A DNA stretch of 64,000 bases, taken from Amphiura filiformis (lineage: Eukaryota > Echinodermata > Ophiuroidea > Amphilepidida > Amphiuridae). The translations under genes and the position numbers were made by a program. Shown here piece after piece: positions 46,880 through 60,400 of this stretch; position 1 is the first letter of the stretch; every line of letters starts with the position of its first letter. The DNA lies in contig NC_092642.1 in the NCBI RefSeq assembly GCF_039555335.1, forward strand, positions 18,897,151-18,961,150, in the 5' to 3' direction. The notes beneath the pieces were generated by a model, which made no database searches, was not told the DNA's origin, and was given only the letters and a program-made list of their open reading frames with translations.

Positions 46880-48553
46880 GGGGCTGTGCAATAACTATGA
46901 GCCCTGGGGAGGGTAAAATGGGGGAAGAATTTTTGGCGAGCCGAAGGGGGGCAACAATTTTGGCCAGCCGAGAGGGGGGGGCAAGCGATTTTTGGCACAC
47001 ATTCATGGGGCGTCTTTTAAATAAAACGCTCTAATAAAAATTCGCTTTAAAAGGGAAAGCCAGCCTCAAAGTAGAAGAGGTCTTGTAATTAGTTTTGGAC
47101 AATGTGAAAGGCATTTATACGATCAAGCTTACAACTACATGACAGTCAAACAAAACATCAACGATAAGAACATGAACAATGAAACAGCAGAAAACATTAA
47201 TTCCTAATCTCATGTCAACTCTTTTAATTCATTACTCCAAATTGTTCTGGTCTGGTTTTGTTTTTTTTGTTGTTGTTTTCTTTTGTCTTTTCAGCTTTTT
47301 ACCCACGATATCTCAATTTCCAATTTTGTAATACCAGAACTTACGAACTCAATATCTTCGCTCAGGAATGTCCGATTTCACTGCTTTCGATATACCACTT
47401 CACAAATACACTGCCGGTTTGAGTTAACTTACATGTACATTTTATTTTAAAATAACTTAATTAATTCGCAATGTATAGTTTAAGCCTACTATATTATAAT
47501 AGATAGTGGCCAGCACATTTATAAAGGACTGGTTACTCACTACAATCTTCACTCTTAAACTGTGTTTTTCTGCATGTTCTGAATGTGCTGATCATGTTGA
47601 TTGCTCCTGCGAAGCTATGGACATGGCATCTTACCATGCTTACCTACTCCATTCTATAACAGTCTGCCTAGTGCCTTGTGTGTTTTCTCTTCAATCATTT
47701 TGTTGAATGTAATTTTATGAATCAAATAGTTATGTGTCATTTTATTTATAATAAAGAAGTTATTAAATTAATAAAGTAAGACAATTTATTTATCTATAAG
47801 TGCATGTCAAATGGGGTACATTGTTCAATACTATAGGCATACATGCATTAATTATGCCCATATTATAGCTAGGCCCTAAAAACTTTATTTTGCATCGGAT
47901 TTTTCCCGTTGAAAAGACAAAACTGTCTTTATGATAGCAACCATTTCATCAATAACATTTTGAGTCATTTTTATCCATAAAACGACACAGGATATGATAG
48001 ATAACTACTTTCACATCAATATGGTCCATATGATCACAGATTGTTGAGAATCTGTGATATGATCCGGGGATATGATGAAGATTTTGATTCTATAGATCTG
48101 TTATAAACATGATATCACGCTGTTCAGTGGTCAAGGAGTAAGGTGATGTCAGATTTTCTTCTGCTGACCATATGATGCTGTATATTAACTATTATTGTTA
48201 CATTTAGGCCTATACCTAGAACTTTTTAAAGTCATAATTAGTTCAAACATAACTTTGGTAATACTCACTCGTTTTCATTCGTTGAAACGGCAAAACATAC
48301 TTACTTTTCCTTACAAATCGAATAACAATAATTTTAAAACATTCCACCTCAAAAAGTAAAATAAAATAATTCTTACCAATACCAATAAAGTTAATCTCTT
48401 GAGCATACAAACCCAATCTCAGAAATAGATACCAGCCCGCGTATGGGCTGGCGAAAAGGCTTAGAATTTTTGGCAGGCCGAGGGGGGGCGATATTTGGCG
48501 GGCCGTTCGGAAATTTTACCCTCCCCCAGGGCTCATAATTATTGCACAGTCCC
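46880..48553. mobile_element. PIF/Harbinger-type element (GGGGCTGTGCAATAA ends)
   Basis: TTA at 46877-46879 and 48554-48556. Ends GGGGCTGTGCAATAACTATG / CATAATTATTGCACAGTCCC; the mirror goes on through GCCCTGGGGGAGGGTAAAAT-like sequence and GGC(A/G)GGCCGAGGGGGGGC. 1674 bp with no transposase or DNA-binding frame. Confidence 0.8.
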
Positions 48554-48643
48554 TTATAGGGCAAATGCAATTGCGCAAATCTCATCACATTGCATGCATT
48601 GGAGAGCTGTAATAACTCCAGAGAGTTGCTGGGTCCATTTATG

Positions 48644-49101
48644 GCCTCGTATCCACACAGACAACAAACCGTAGCGGCCACTAAGCAAAACAAAGGTTCG
48701 TTGTCTGTGTGGCAGGTCACATGGGAAAAGGTGAACATGGATCAAGGGCACACGCCACAAGGGAACAGCCTATGGATACGAGGCCTAAGGAACCGTATCC
48801 ATAGGCTGTTCATTGTGGCGTGTGCCCTTGTTCCGTGTTCACTTGTTCCCATGTGACCTGCCACACAGACAACGAACCTTTGTTTTGCTTAGTGGCCGTA
48901 ACCACAGGCTCGTTCCCTTGTGGCGTGTGCCCTTGATCCATGTTCACCTTTTTCCCATGTGACCTGCCACACAGACAACGAACCTTTGTTTTGCTTAGTG
49001 GCCGCTACGGTTTGTTGTCTGTGTGGCAGGTCACATGGGAACAAGTGAACACGGAACAAGGGCACACGCCACAAGGGAACAGCCTATGGATATGAGGCCT
49101 T
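48644..49101. mobile_element. Foldback element of four nested copies of one unit
   Basis: One unit of about 100 bp (GTGTGGCAGGTCACATGGGA, GGGCACACGCCACAAGGGAA, CAGCCTATGGAT) occurs four times: plus near 48655-48785, minus 48794-48897, minus 48909-49013, plus 49013-49101. Outer ends GGCCTCGTATCCA / TGGATATGAGGCC are inverted. The first and third units pair over about 110 bp almost perfectly. It sits inside the 5' flank of the second P450 duplicate. Confidence 0.85.
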
Positions 49102-49177
49102 AGAGACAGAGGTTGGCTGATCTAGATTGACTGTGTTGTCAATAGAGGTTATCCGTGTTCTATAAGCTGCATATCCT

Positions 49178-49766
49178 ATCTACCAAAAAACGTTTCAAAA
49201 CGTAAAAAGGGGCCAAAGTTTAAAAAATCTTTCCTGTGTGGCTTTTCACCCTTTTTTAAACTTGGTCCCATTCAGTATAGTAGTAATTTCTACAATTAGG
49301 TTTAAGACTGTTCAAAAGCATAGGCTATGTATTATCAAAATCATTTGAAGGTTTATGTTTTATTATATTGCGTGTTCATAGAGAGTAGTAGATTATTATA
49401 TATACTTAGCAAATTGACTGTCTGTCAACTTGCATATAGGCCCTACATCTGTACATGAGGCGCAGAATCGCACAAGACGATGAAGAATTTAACAAAGTGA
49501 GTATTTGCTACTTATGCTTAAATCAAAATACATTATAACGTCTTTACGGAAAAACTTCAATCACGCACGAACATTAATTCATTTACTCTACAAAATTAAC
49601 AATGACAACTAAGAAAACAAACAAGTAGCCTAAAGATGACTTCATATGGGTCTTTCATAAATTTCATAAATGGGACCAAGTTTAAAAAAGGGTGAAAAGC
49701 CACACAGGAAAGATTTTTAAACTTTGGCCCCTTTTTACGTTTTGAAACGTTTTTTGGTAGATATTA
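49178..49766. mobile_element. MITE-like element with 95-bp inverted ends
   Basis: ACCAAAAAACGTTTCAAAAC on the left is mirrored by GTTTTGAAACGTTTTTTGGT on the right, and the match extends through GGCTTTTCACCC and AAACTTGGTCCCA. Confidence 0.75.
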
Positions 49767-49792
49767 ATTCTTTTTTTGAAGTAAATGGTTAA

Positions 49793-49960
49793 TGGTTCTT
49801 TGTAGCCCTGCGGGGCAAACTAGTTGGATATCCATATTTCGGGATGAGTGGTTTTTTGAAGCTTCGAGGGGCAAACTAATTGGATATCCATATTTCGCAG
49901 TTCGTGGTTCTTTTTAACCCTGCGGGGCAAACTAGTTCGATATCTTCATTTCGCGGTTAG
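49793..49960 (+). repeat. Minisatellite, three units of 56 bp
   Basis: Units start at 49793, 49849 and 49905; each has TGGTT, a GGGGCAAACTA motif and GATATC(C/T)(A/T)(T/C)ATTTCG. Single-base differences only. Confidence 0.85.
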
Positions 49961-50645
49961 TGGTTTTGACGACCCATAACCACCCCAATCAGCTGCATGG
50001 GGTAAGAATTATTTAAAAAATTAATAGCTGAACCCAATAGTTCAGCGAGGGACTGGAAACGACATATTGATGACTATATATAGAGTGTATTCAATAAACC
50101 CAAGCAGAACGAGAGCTGCTAAGTAACCGTTATCCATAACCATAAACACATGCATGATCAGACAACGAGTGTTCAATTTCCTCATAGCTTCCCACGTTGT
50201 ACACACGTCAGTCGAATTTGGCGGTGTTGGTTTGTTAGCCCTCAAAGCTATAACATCGTTCACTTTTTGTTGGGCCTCACTGTAATAACATAAAGATCAG
50301 TCTGATCAGTGTGATATCATTTCAAGAGGTCACTTCACATGATTAAGCTAAACAGCCTAATTCGGCCCTGATTTGGTAAAATGATCTAACTTGAAATTAA
50401 AATCGCTGTTTCGAGAAAAAGAGCTTTAAAGTTTGAACACTTGACGTTTTTCTTTTGAATAAAATAAATTATGAAACAGATCTAATGTCTTAGAAAATAT
50501 ATAAAGTCACTGGCTTTCTCCAAACTTCAGGTTCAGATCACTAGCGTTGGTTGAAGGAACAACATACAATCAATCAATCAATTTATACATACTATATGCC
50601 ATTACGGCACCCTTGCTGGCCCTGATAGCATTGGACTTAATGTCC

Positions 50646-50879
50646 AATTTTCTGCATTCAAACTTTAATTTCCTTTCTTTCTCCCCTTCTTTCTTTCTCT
50701 CTTTCTTTCTGACCTCCTTTCTTTCGTTTTTCTTTCTTTCTATCATAGGCCTACTTTCATTATTCCTTTCCTTTTTAGTTCTTTTTCTTTTCTTTATTTC
50801 TTTCTTCTCTTTTCATTTTCCTTCCTTGCTTTTTTCCTTTCTTTCATTCTTTCTTTCTTCCTTCCTTTCTTTCTCTCCT

Positions 50880-50951
<72 letters not shown>

Positions 50952-51240
50952 TTCTTCCTCTTTTTTTCTTTCTTTTTCTTTCGTTCTTTCTTTCTTTCTT
51001 TCTTTCTTTCTCTCTTTCTTTCTTTCTTTCTTATTTTCTTTCTTTCTTTCATAGGCCTACTTTCATTCTTTCCTTTCTTTTTTCCTTTCTTTATTTCTTT
51101 CTTCTCATTTCGTTTCCTTCCTTTCTTTCTTTCCTCCTTTCTTTTTTTTTTTTTTTCTTTTTCTCTTTCTTGTTCATTCTTTACTTTGTTCCTTTATTTT
51201 CATCAGTCTCTCTTCCTCTTTCTTTGCATTTCATTTAATA
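50646..51240 (+). repeat. Pyrimidine tract, (CTTT)n microsatellite
   Basis: About 600 bp almost purely C and T on the plus strand, with a long clean CTTT run at about 50877-50953. ATAGGCCTACTTTCATT occurs twice inside, suggesting a duplication of the tract. The 232-residue frame over it is a low-complexity artefact. Confidence 0.9.
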
Positions 51241-51244
51241 TCTA

Positions 51245-52289
51245 GAGTTTGTCTGCGACTGCTTTCGCTCGCGCTGCTTTAATTTGCGTGTTGCGCCATT
51301 TCTAGTACGCACCTTTTAACATCGCGTTTCTCATTTTTATTTTCCGCGCTCGCAGACATTCTCTATTTTGCTTACTTTGATAAAGCACTTTTGTACGAAA
51401 TGTCAGTGTATAATTTTATATTAAAACATCGTTGAACAACACGATGTTCCAAAGGTTAATGAACGAGAATGAAAAGAACAGATTAACTTTATCATGTTTG
51501 TCTCCCTATGCATGAGTGCGTATATTTATGGCCTTTACAATATTTCCTTATGTTCTTGTTAGGTATGGGGTATTATTAAAATAAAAAATAGTTATATTAA
51601 ATGAAATCCTGGCATAAATAAATCGTCTTCATTCAATTGTGCTCTCTCTAAAGCAAGTAGAAATAGCTTGTACACTTTCAACATGGGAACACGTTTTGAC
51701 GTATCTATAATTAGTAAAAAGATGTAGCTCAGCGGCCAGCCAACAAAAAGAAAATGTCTATAGTAGGCCCTTAGCTGGCCCTATACGTGAAACAAGATTT
51801 TCTCTGAATTGGCCGTATTTTACGTGTAAGAAAATCAATCGCATTATCGTGTTCACTCAAAATTTAGAAAATAAATGGGTACTTCTGGGTTGGGTATCTA
51901 TAGATTGTATAGAATTTAAGTATGATATATTTTCGATGGTAAATATATTTCACTTTCAAAGTTTGTAGTTTTCCGAATTGCAATTTCTGAATATTATATA
52001 AAAGGTGAGAATAAGACTATAAATGTAAGAGTATGGGATAATTTTGATTGTTAATAAATGCGAAACGCCGGCGGTAGACATCAGCAATATCAGGGATTGC
52101 CGCGATTCTTGCAGTAGCTTTTATGAATAGAATACAATAGTGGATACAATAGCGGAACAATAGAGCTCTCTTACGGGCAAATAAACCTCGTCGCGTTTTG
52201 CTAAATTTCACTTCTTCTTTTTCATGAACTAACCGTTATTTTTTTAAACTTGTGGCAAAACTTCGACCGAAGTTTTTAATGAACGACTG
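51245..52289. other. Gene-free stretch
   Basis: No credible exon or bounded repeat seen. Confidence 0.35.
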
Positions 52290-52476
52290 CTATACCTTGT
52301 TTAGGACTTTCAAAAGAAGTACATGCATGTACAACCATGACTGTTTCAAAATAGCCCGCCAAGAGTCATCCAGGTAACTCCGAGGTCATGCATTGAATTG
52401 TTTTGAATAAGGAATACTACGGGAATCAGCGCCTTTTGTTAGAAGTCACACATGAGTAAAGTGGATAACCTCTATA
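52290..52476 (-). repeat. Interspersed repeat, inverted copy of 11386-11600
   Basis: Ends GTGGATAACCTCTAT; same landmarks as the copy downstream of RPL17, on the other strand. Confidence 0.5.
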
Positions 52477-52545
52477 GTGCAGTTACCCGGCAGCTTACGC
52501 ATTTTGTCCGAAACAATGCCAGATTCTTGGGTACATTGTACACAG

Positions 52546-53804
52546 CAGAGAAGATAAGGAAGAGGAGGGTTAACAGAATTATACAATTGAGATAATCCCG
52601 TAGGTAATCCTGTCGCATCTATTCCGAGTCCTTTATTTTCAGAGAAGATGTAAGAAAAGGAGGGAGAACGGAATTATATTCTTGAGATAATCCCGCAGGT
52701 AATCCTGTCGCACCTACTGTATTCATAGTCCTTTATTCTCAAGTAGTTACACATCTACTTGAAAGTAGCCTTTGATGTGATGTGTGTTGCCGACTACGGT
52801 TGATTAATTTTCACTCCAGAATTGAAACCATATCCAATGTTTCTATAGAGAATTCCTTGAAAGTATGACACGTGTGTGTTAAGTACCTGATGTTGCTCTG
52901 AAGGGATACCACACGTGGATACTATAAGAAAGAAATATAGTTTTGTAAAGATTCCAAAAAAATCCGCCCATAACATTATATTAATTATTTAGGAGAGTGT
53001 TTTAGGATTTTGTTAGAAAAGGGATTATTTTTGATCATATATATTTTATTGTTTTATGTATTTTCCTGTCATTTCCTGCAAACCTAATAAAGATATTTTG
53101 ATAATCGAAAATAGTCTGTATCATAAATCGTAGAGGTTGAAAGTGTAACCAAGCGTGCAAAATTATTATTTGCCATGGAACTTCAGTCATATTTTATCTG
53201 AAAAATTACTGCATGACAGGGCCTGTATGTATGGTACGGATAGCATGATGACATTCAAGCACTGACCTGTCCCTAAAACTAGTTAGCTGCAACTTGTGTA
53301 TCACATCCGTCCCGGGTTCAAACCCCATTGTGGTATTCTATTGTTTAGCGGCTATAAAAAAAAAGCGCAGTGATTTTATAGTGCGCTACGCACAGTACAG
53401 GCACAACGCCTAGACGTTGATCCACAAGCCTCAGCACACTTTACAGGTTGTCGCTGACCACTATGGCCCCACATCATTCCATAAACCATTCAACAACAAT
53501 TCAGGGACTTTGCAGCTTCAAGAGCGCACACCCTAGACATTCCACAAATAACCATCGCAACCAGGATCCGCTCCCCGAGTTTCGTACGGGTTACAACGAG
53601 ACAAATTAGCAGTGAGTTCCTTGTCCAAGGGAATTTCAAGCTAACTCAATTTTTCCACGAGAGCATACTAGGCACCACCAGGGTTCGAACTCGCAACCTC
53701 TCGCACCATAGAGGGTAATGCATCATTTACTTTGAATGAGCGGTCTCACACATATTTTGTCTGAGGATAGCTGGATCAACCTCCTCTTCCTTACATCTTC
53801 TCTG
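52546..53804. mobile_element. CAGAGAAG hAT-like MITE, copy with nested SINE
   Basis: Ends CAGAGAAG / CTTCTCTG as in 13371-14174. The first 95 bp are repeated in tandem (52546 and 52640 starts). A tRNA-derived SINE (53346-53712) is inserted near the right end. The tRNA-like GTCCCGGGTTCAAACCCCAT motif lies near 53310. No target duplication was found. Confidence 0.7.
53346..53712 (-). mobile_element. tRNA-derived SINE
   Basis: Read on the minus strand it starts with GAGAGGTTGCGAGTTCGAAC (B-box GAGTTCGAACC) and ends with ATAAAATCACTGCGC and a run of nine T. The sequence it interrupts is continuous in the relative at 14080. Family name not assigned. Confidence 0.6.
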
Positions 53805-53835
53805 GTTTACCCCAACTTCACCAAGCGTAAAATGT

Positions 53836-54111
53836 CAAAGAGTCAACTGCATTGAATGAGGGCATTTTGTTCTGGCAAAAGTGGAAGTCAATGGCATAGA
53901 GTAGCCTACAATACAAGGGGGCGTGGCTGTCACCGGTATACACATGGTATATACGTCAGTGTGCACGTATTGCACATGTTGGATGTGGCAGGTAGGAACT
54001 CACACGTATTAGAATGAGCTGTCGTGATCGAAGATCGTGATTTTACGGAATACTCCGTGTGTGCTTTTTTTTTTAAAGAACACAACCATTATACCAGAAA
54101 CTACGCCAACC
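53836..54111 (+). promoter_or_regulatory. Conserved 5' flank of P450 copy 2
   Basis: Counterpart of 35600-35850. The CAATACAAGGGGGCGTG box is at 53909-53925; a short duplicated stretch (ACACATGGTATATACG) is inserted before CAGTGTGCACGTAT. Confidence 0.45.
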
Positions 54112-54481
54112 ATGATATCACTCTTTCTGTATTATCCTACCAGCTTCACTTATATTTTTACTTTCATAGTGTTTGCATTAACTATATATTGGTGGAATAA
54201 GCATCAGCGAGAACCAAGTCGTCTACCTCCCGGCCCATTTTCATGGCCTATAGTTGGATCACTGCCGTCTATTGTTGTTCAGTTATACCGCTCTGGTCTG
54301 CGACTACCGGCATTTTTACAACAAATGGGTCGTCAATTTGGTCCGATTTTTACAGTGAATATATGCGGTGTTAATATTATTGTGTTAGGGGACTATGCAA
54401 GGATTAAAGAGGCGTTTCAACATCCAAACTTGAGTGACCGACCAACGAATAACTTAGGAACCAAATATGTAGGTGGAGATG
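54112..54481 (+). CDS. P450 copy 2, exon 1
   Basis: 123 codons plus one base, open, from MISLFLYYPTSFTYIF to KYVGGDG; donor GTAAGTAAG. Five T at the site where copy 1 has four. Confidence 0.93.
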
Positions 54482-57400
54482 GTAAGTAAGCGCATGACAA
54501 ATTTCAAATAAATTATATGTGAAAATATTTTTAGACATGTTTTTTTTAAAGAACGCCCGTCTAGCTAGTGCACGAGACACTGAGCTGAATGCGTGCCTAT
54601 TGAACTTGGAACTTGAGACAAACGTTATGATATTCACAGAGCTGACCGTAACTTAATTTTATTATAACCAGATCATAGATTGGATATAAAATATATAAAT
54701 ATTATAGATTGGGGAGGCTGGGAGACGCGTGAGTCGGGCCCGGGGGGAGGGGGTATGCGGAGATGTTGTTCTCGACCTGTTCTCGTCTTCTCGACATTGT
54801 TTAATGGGCTGTGGAGGGGTGCGACAATTCTAGGATATTGATCACATTGATGGGAGAAACATATATTCTATTTTATTTTTTCTTCGACCCTTTTTGACAC
54901 GAAAAAAACACCTTGGGTTGATTTTCAAATAAAAAAAGTGCGGAACAGCTGCTTTAAAAAGAGTTGTAGCTTGTAGGTTACGAGTACTGCACTCTATACT
55001 GATTTGAAATCATTTTGAAGCAACCAGTGTAAAATATCAATATCATACTTCAGATTTTTAAATTTTTAAATTAAAAAAAGATCATCTTTGACCGATGTTT
55101 GAACTACTTTTGTACAAACGTAATCGGACTTTTTGACCCCCTCCCTCCGTAACGAAATAGGACTTCATCGAACTTTTGGGTTGTTCCCTTGTATATAGGA
55201 CACTTTGTATAATCGGAAATATTCATGTAGTTTCATTGTATTTGAATCTACTTAGTGCTCATCATATGCATAGGTCGCCAGTATAAAATATGAGTCGAAT
55301 TTATAATCTTTCATGACATGCATGATATAGGGAAGTACTTGACCAGAAAGCTGAACTTTCGAAACTCGAGCGAGTGTCATCAGAGTATAAAGGGGAATAT
55401 TGGAATGTCATCTTTGCCTAGGAAAGATCTTACAGCAGTCCTCAGAGTCAGTTCCAATAATTGAAACTCCTGGCTCCGACCGGGAGTTCCAACAGGTACT
55501 GGGGGTGTGTTTGTATGTGTTTAATGTGCATTCACATACACACTTTAATAATAGCCGTCGGTACGAATAAATCGTTGCTCCAAAAATGACTGCAAATTAG
55601 GGAGTGTTCATAAATACTTTGGTAGGGGGGCTGGAAAATATGTAGGGGGTCATACAATTTTAGGAGTTCTGAAGAGGGGGGTTAAAACAGTTTTGGGTGT
55701 ATGAACAGGGGGGGGTTAAAAAGTTTTTGGGCACGTAGAGGGGGGGGTGTAAAAACTTTAGCAACATTAGTCCTGAAGCAATCATATAAAATAGCCTGAT
55801 GTTCTCCTACAACCAGAACAAAAGTTCATTCCAGATAAGGCCCTTCACAATTAATTCTTAGTTTCCTGTTTCATGGTTGAAAACAAGGGATGAGGCAACT
55901 TTTAATTATTAATTATTAATTATCTTTTATTTTCTTTATTTTAAAATAAGTAGTCGCAACCTACATCAACCCGTTTCAACAAGGGACAAGCATTTAATTA
56001 TTTTACAACTATGTTTGATTTTATACATAAGTAATGGTACAGTTATGTTCTTTGTTTATTCATCATAATAGTTGATATGATCAAAGTCAGAAGGTAGCAA
56101 ATGGGAGTCATTTAAAGTTATTTTCAAAGAGAAAATCCAAAATATAAATAAAATAATTAAATATTTTGCAATTCTCTACTTTGGACGCGGGCGGGAAACA
56201 GGAAACTAAGAATCAATTGTAAAGGGCCTAAGGGCATTTGATCAGGTCCTTTATGTATTTTGAAAAGTCATTCAATATAAGTATGAAGTGTTAAAAATTG
56301 TCTTGTTGTCTATAACTTAATTTTGAGGCTTGTGTCAGTTCCTTCTGATCTGCTCTTTTAATCACCAAAAGACTGCAAAAACTTTGTTCTTCTTTAGTGT
56401 TGACAATTTTTACAATAATGTTTCATGCAGTACAGATTATTAATTTATTATCAACTAAATCATGTTGCTTTACAATTATAGGCGGAGGAATCTTGGAGAA
56501 CCGGGGTACACGTTTCCACCCCCTTGGGGGACATCCCCTAAAGATCCTAGTAGGAGAAAAAAAACCAATAACTGCCCTATGCAACTTTTTTAGCACATCG
56601 AAAAGCACCGTGTTTTGGGCCCAAATAGGCTAAAATTGCCCAATTTTGCGCTTCGCGATCACACGAACTGGCCCAGCAAATAGCAAAACACCCCATTTCG
56701 GCAGTAGCGTAGCCAGGGGGCAAGGGGGGAAAGTGCCCCATGACAAAGATGAATGAAAAATGAAAGATAAAATCTGGAGGGCAAAGGAAAAGAATAGTGG
56801 CAAGGAACCCCTTTTCCACCCAAATTCACCCTGATCATGGGCCAAAATAAAATACAAAACGTTTGCGCGCTGTATGCGCACTGTATGCGCACATTGTCAC
56901 AATAAAATAAAGGCATTTTCATCCCCATCATGGGCGAAAATAGTGTACAAATGAGGGGGGGGGGTCAAAATAGTTTTGAACCTAATATGAGGGGGGTCAA
57001 AAAAGTTTTAGGTCCATTAAGAGGGGGGGGGGCAAAAAAGTTTTGGGTTCGCGAAGAGGGGGTTAAAAATTTTCGACATGAAAAAAAAAATTTCCAGCCC
57101 CCCCCCCCCAAAGTAATTATTAACACTCCTTACACATTTGTAATCATTTTTCACCACAAAATATGATATGAAAACACAGGTGAGCAATGTATGAATATAT
57201 GGAGAGGTCAAACAGGTTGGTAATTATTGTCAATATTAATATTTTGCGACATTTATAATGAAAACAATTAACACTGAAGACACCCTATGGCACCTTCTAC
57301 AACTTGAGAACAAATTTGTAGTTACTACAACTGCATCAGAGTAGGTTTCTTTCACCTTGAAGGCAAGTAATAAGGGCTAACTTTCCCCTAGGCCATCCAA

Positions 57401-60400
57401 TATGCCATGAATTAGTAGGACTACAACTGGTATCCACTGCTCAGTTTATACTCCTATTTCCACATCTATTATTTTTATGTGCGCAATTCAGCACAGTGGC
57501 TAAAAAGTAAACACGCGATGTTGTCCTGCGCTGCGCTTACTTTCCCCTGGTGATAACCAAAAATCATTTTGCAAATGATGATAACTATTTTTTTTCCTAG
57601 ACTGAAGAAGCGTTTACAAATAATTTTAAAACTACAATTTTAAAAACGCTAATTACCCATAATCATTGGTGTCTCATATACAAAATATTAGAACTTGCTG
57701 TGAAAATCTTCCAAAATTTCCTATTTTACCTACCAAACCGGATGTTGGCAAGCCTGTTGTATTGCCAAGAAAATGGTGATGTCGCAAACGAACTCGGAAA
57801 AAAAGATGAAGAAAAACCAAAAAAAAAAAAGAAAAAATCCCGACCCCCCCAAAAAAAAAAACTGCAGTCAGATGTTTATTGCAATCTTGTATTTAATTTG
57901 ACGTCATATGAGTTATGACTCATGAACATATTCAACTCCAAAAAGCTCGGGTTTGGTTTGATTGAAAGTTATTTTATACATATCCGCGTGACGCGCGCGA
58001 AATTGGATGTGTTTACCGAATGTGTGCGTATTTACACAGTATTAGACAAAGGAATATTTCTTTTTTTTCCTTTGAGTTGTCGGGGGGGGGGGCTACCCCG
58101 TCAGGCACGCCGCTGTTATCAAATGCCTGCATTATACATGTAATGTACCGGCTATACATCAATAATCTATTTTAAAACATGTTTAGTATTCACGTTTACA
58201 AAGTGAAGGCAAGAATATGTCCCGGAATGTGTCAAGAAAATTTAGAAAGGGTTGAGGGCCTGGCTATTAATGCTATTACACGTTTTGCAGTGTGAGACGA
58301 AGTACCAGTTTCTTGCATATTTCAGGTAGGAATAAACAGACCTATTGTTGCACTAAAGGTCATGACCAAGTTAGTCAGACGAATCTCTGTGGGTATTTTA
58401 TTATTTACCATGTTGAGGTTGGCAAGTATTTTAAACTGTTGCGATTTGCTAGTTCACAGCATCTTGCAAATGGTTGTGAGCTTTGGTTCTTGAGTTATGT
58501 TGTAAAGAAGCTTAAGAGGGCTAAAACAACACCACTTCTGTAAAACGCACATAAGTTACTCATTAACAACAATAAATCAAGCAAGTATACGATTTGTAGA
58601 ATGAACTTTTGCAAAACATCGAAGTGTTATTTTTCAATAATATATTATTTTAGATAATGAAAATCGATGTTTTGGCTGCTTCGACCAATACCTCGTTTCT
58701 TCAAGGTGCATGCTTTGCTTTAGGGGTGGTGCAATAAATGTGTACCCCCGGGGTGGTGAATTATAGGGGGGCAGGGGCAATGATTTTTGGCAGACCAAAA
58801 GGTGGGGGGGGCAAACATTTTGGCAGGTCGAAAGGGGAGGGGCAAGCGATTTTGGGCAGGTCGAAAGGGGGGGCAAGCGATTTTGGGCACAGATATTTTG
58901 GGCACCATTATTTTATTACGCCCTAAAAAGGTGTAGGAAAACATTAGGAACACGTTAAAATATTTTTCCAAATTTCCTGCTCGCTGCGCTCGCATTATAA
59001 AGGGTTCACAAAAAATAACTCCCCCCTAAAATTACAAAACATTTCTTTGCATAACTTGATATACATTTCATTGATTTAAACAATTTAAAAACCTGTGAAT
59101 AAAGGAATTGTTTTTCTATCCTCCCAATGTTCTTTCCTCTAAAAATCTCAGTATGTAAAGGGGGGGGACGTCAAAGAGGGGGGCAAACGTTTTTGGCACG
59201 TCAAAGGGGGGCAAAGATTTTTGGCACGGCCAAAGGGGGGCAAGCGATTTTGGCAGACCACTTTGAGAATTCACCACCCCGAGGGTACACATAATTATTG
59301 CACAACCCCTTAGGGAGTGTTCGTTAATACTTTGATGGGGGGGGCCAAAAAGTTTTAGGTATTTTGAAAGGGGGTGCCAAAAAAGTTTTCCGCTTTAAAA
59401 CCCAACATTACAAACATGATTATGCACCAATCTGATCAAAAACTGGAAAAAATGCAACTAAATCAAGAAAATATTGTAAATGAATTGGATTTCTTTGCAC
59501 GTAAACTGCACACTTTATTTTTCATTGCAGACTTATATTGTTCGCATAGGCCCATGGGTAGATTTACCATAGGGCAGAGTGGCCACAGGCCCAGGTGCCA
59601 ATGATCTTAGGGGGCCAAAACTGATGTGATGTCTGTGTACGTGTGTGTGATTTTGACCAAATTAATCTCATATTTGACCATTTTAGCTTTTTGCATACTA
59701 AATAAGTTCCAATTTTAACAATATTTGACCATTCAAGCTTCCATATGGCTAAATGTTTTTGCGCGGTTCGCGCGTATTTGTACTATAATGATAGCCACAG
59801 ATCCAAATTATCCTGCTGTCTATGAACCGCCAAATAAATCCTCTATTTCATTTATCCCTGTAAAATTAGATAAACACCCTGATTTGGGACAAAAGTATAA
59901 AATGAAAAATTCATTGTGCTTGTAATACATGCGCAATTGTCCCTCAATGACATGTGACCCATACCACACCACTGGAAACAACACTATTAAGGGTAGACGA
60001 GGTACTGTTGGTCGAAGCAACCAAAAAAATTGATTTTCATTATCTAGATCAATACATTATTGAAATTTAACACCTTGATGTTTTGCAAAAGTTCATTCTA
60101 CAAATCATATATTTTGCAAACTTGCTTAATTTATTGTTGTTAATGAGTTATGTACATTTTACAAAAGTGTTGTTGTTTCAGCCCTCTTTACAACGTAACT
60201 CAAGAACCACAGGACCTACAAAAGTATATCTGTGATATTTGAATTCTTCTACACGCTCGCTATGAATTGAGCAATGCAGTTTTTGCCAAAGCGCACTACC
60301 ATTCGTAAGATGCTGTGAACTACCAAATCACAACAGTTTAAAATAATTAATAACCTTAAGTATAATGTTTGTTATACAATAATGGGGGGGGGGGGTCCAA

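Noticed and set aside
50547-51245. 232-residue open frame rich in Phe, Ser and Leu
   Set aside because: It is the translation of a CTTT microsatellite; the opposite strand gives an equally artificial Lys/Glu/Arg frame.
49140-52476. One 3.3-kb transposon bounded by ATAGAGGTTATCC / GGATAACCTCTAT
   Set aside because: Only about 13 bp match at the ends and the sequences diverge at once; the right end belongs to a separate interspersed repeat.
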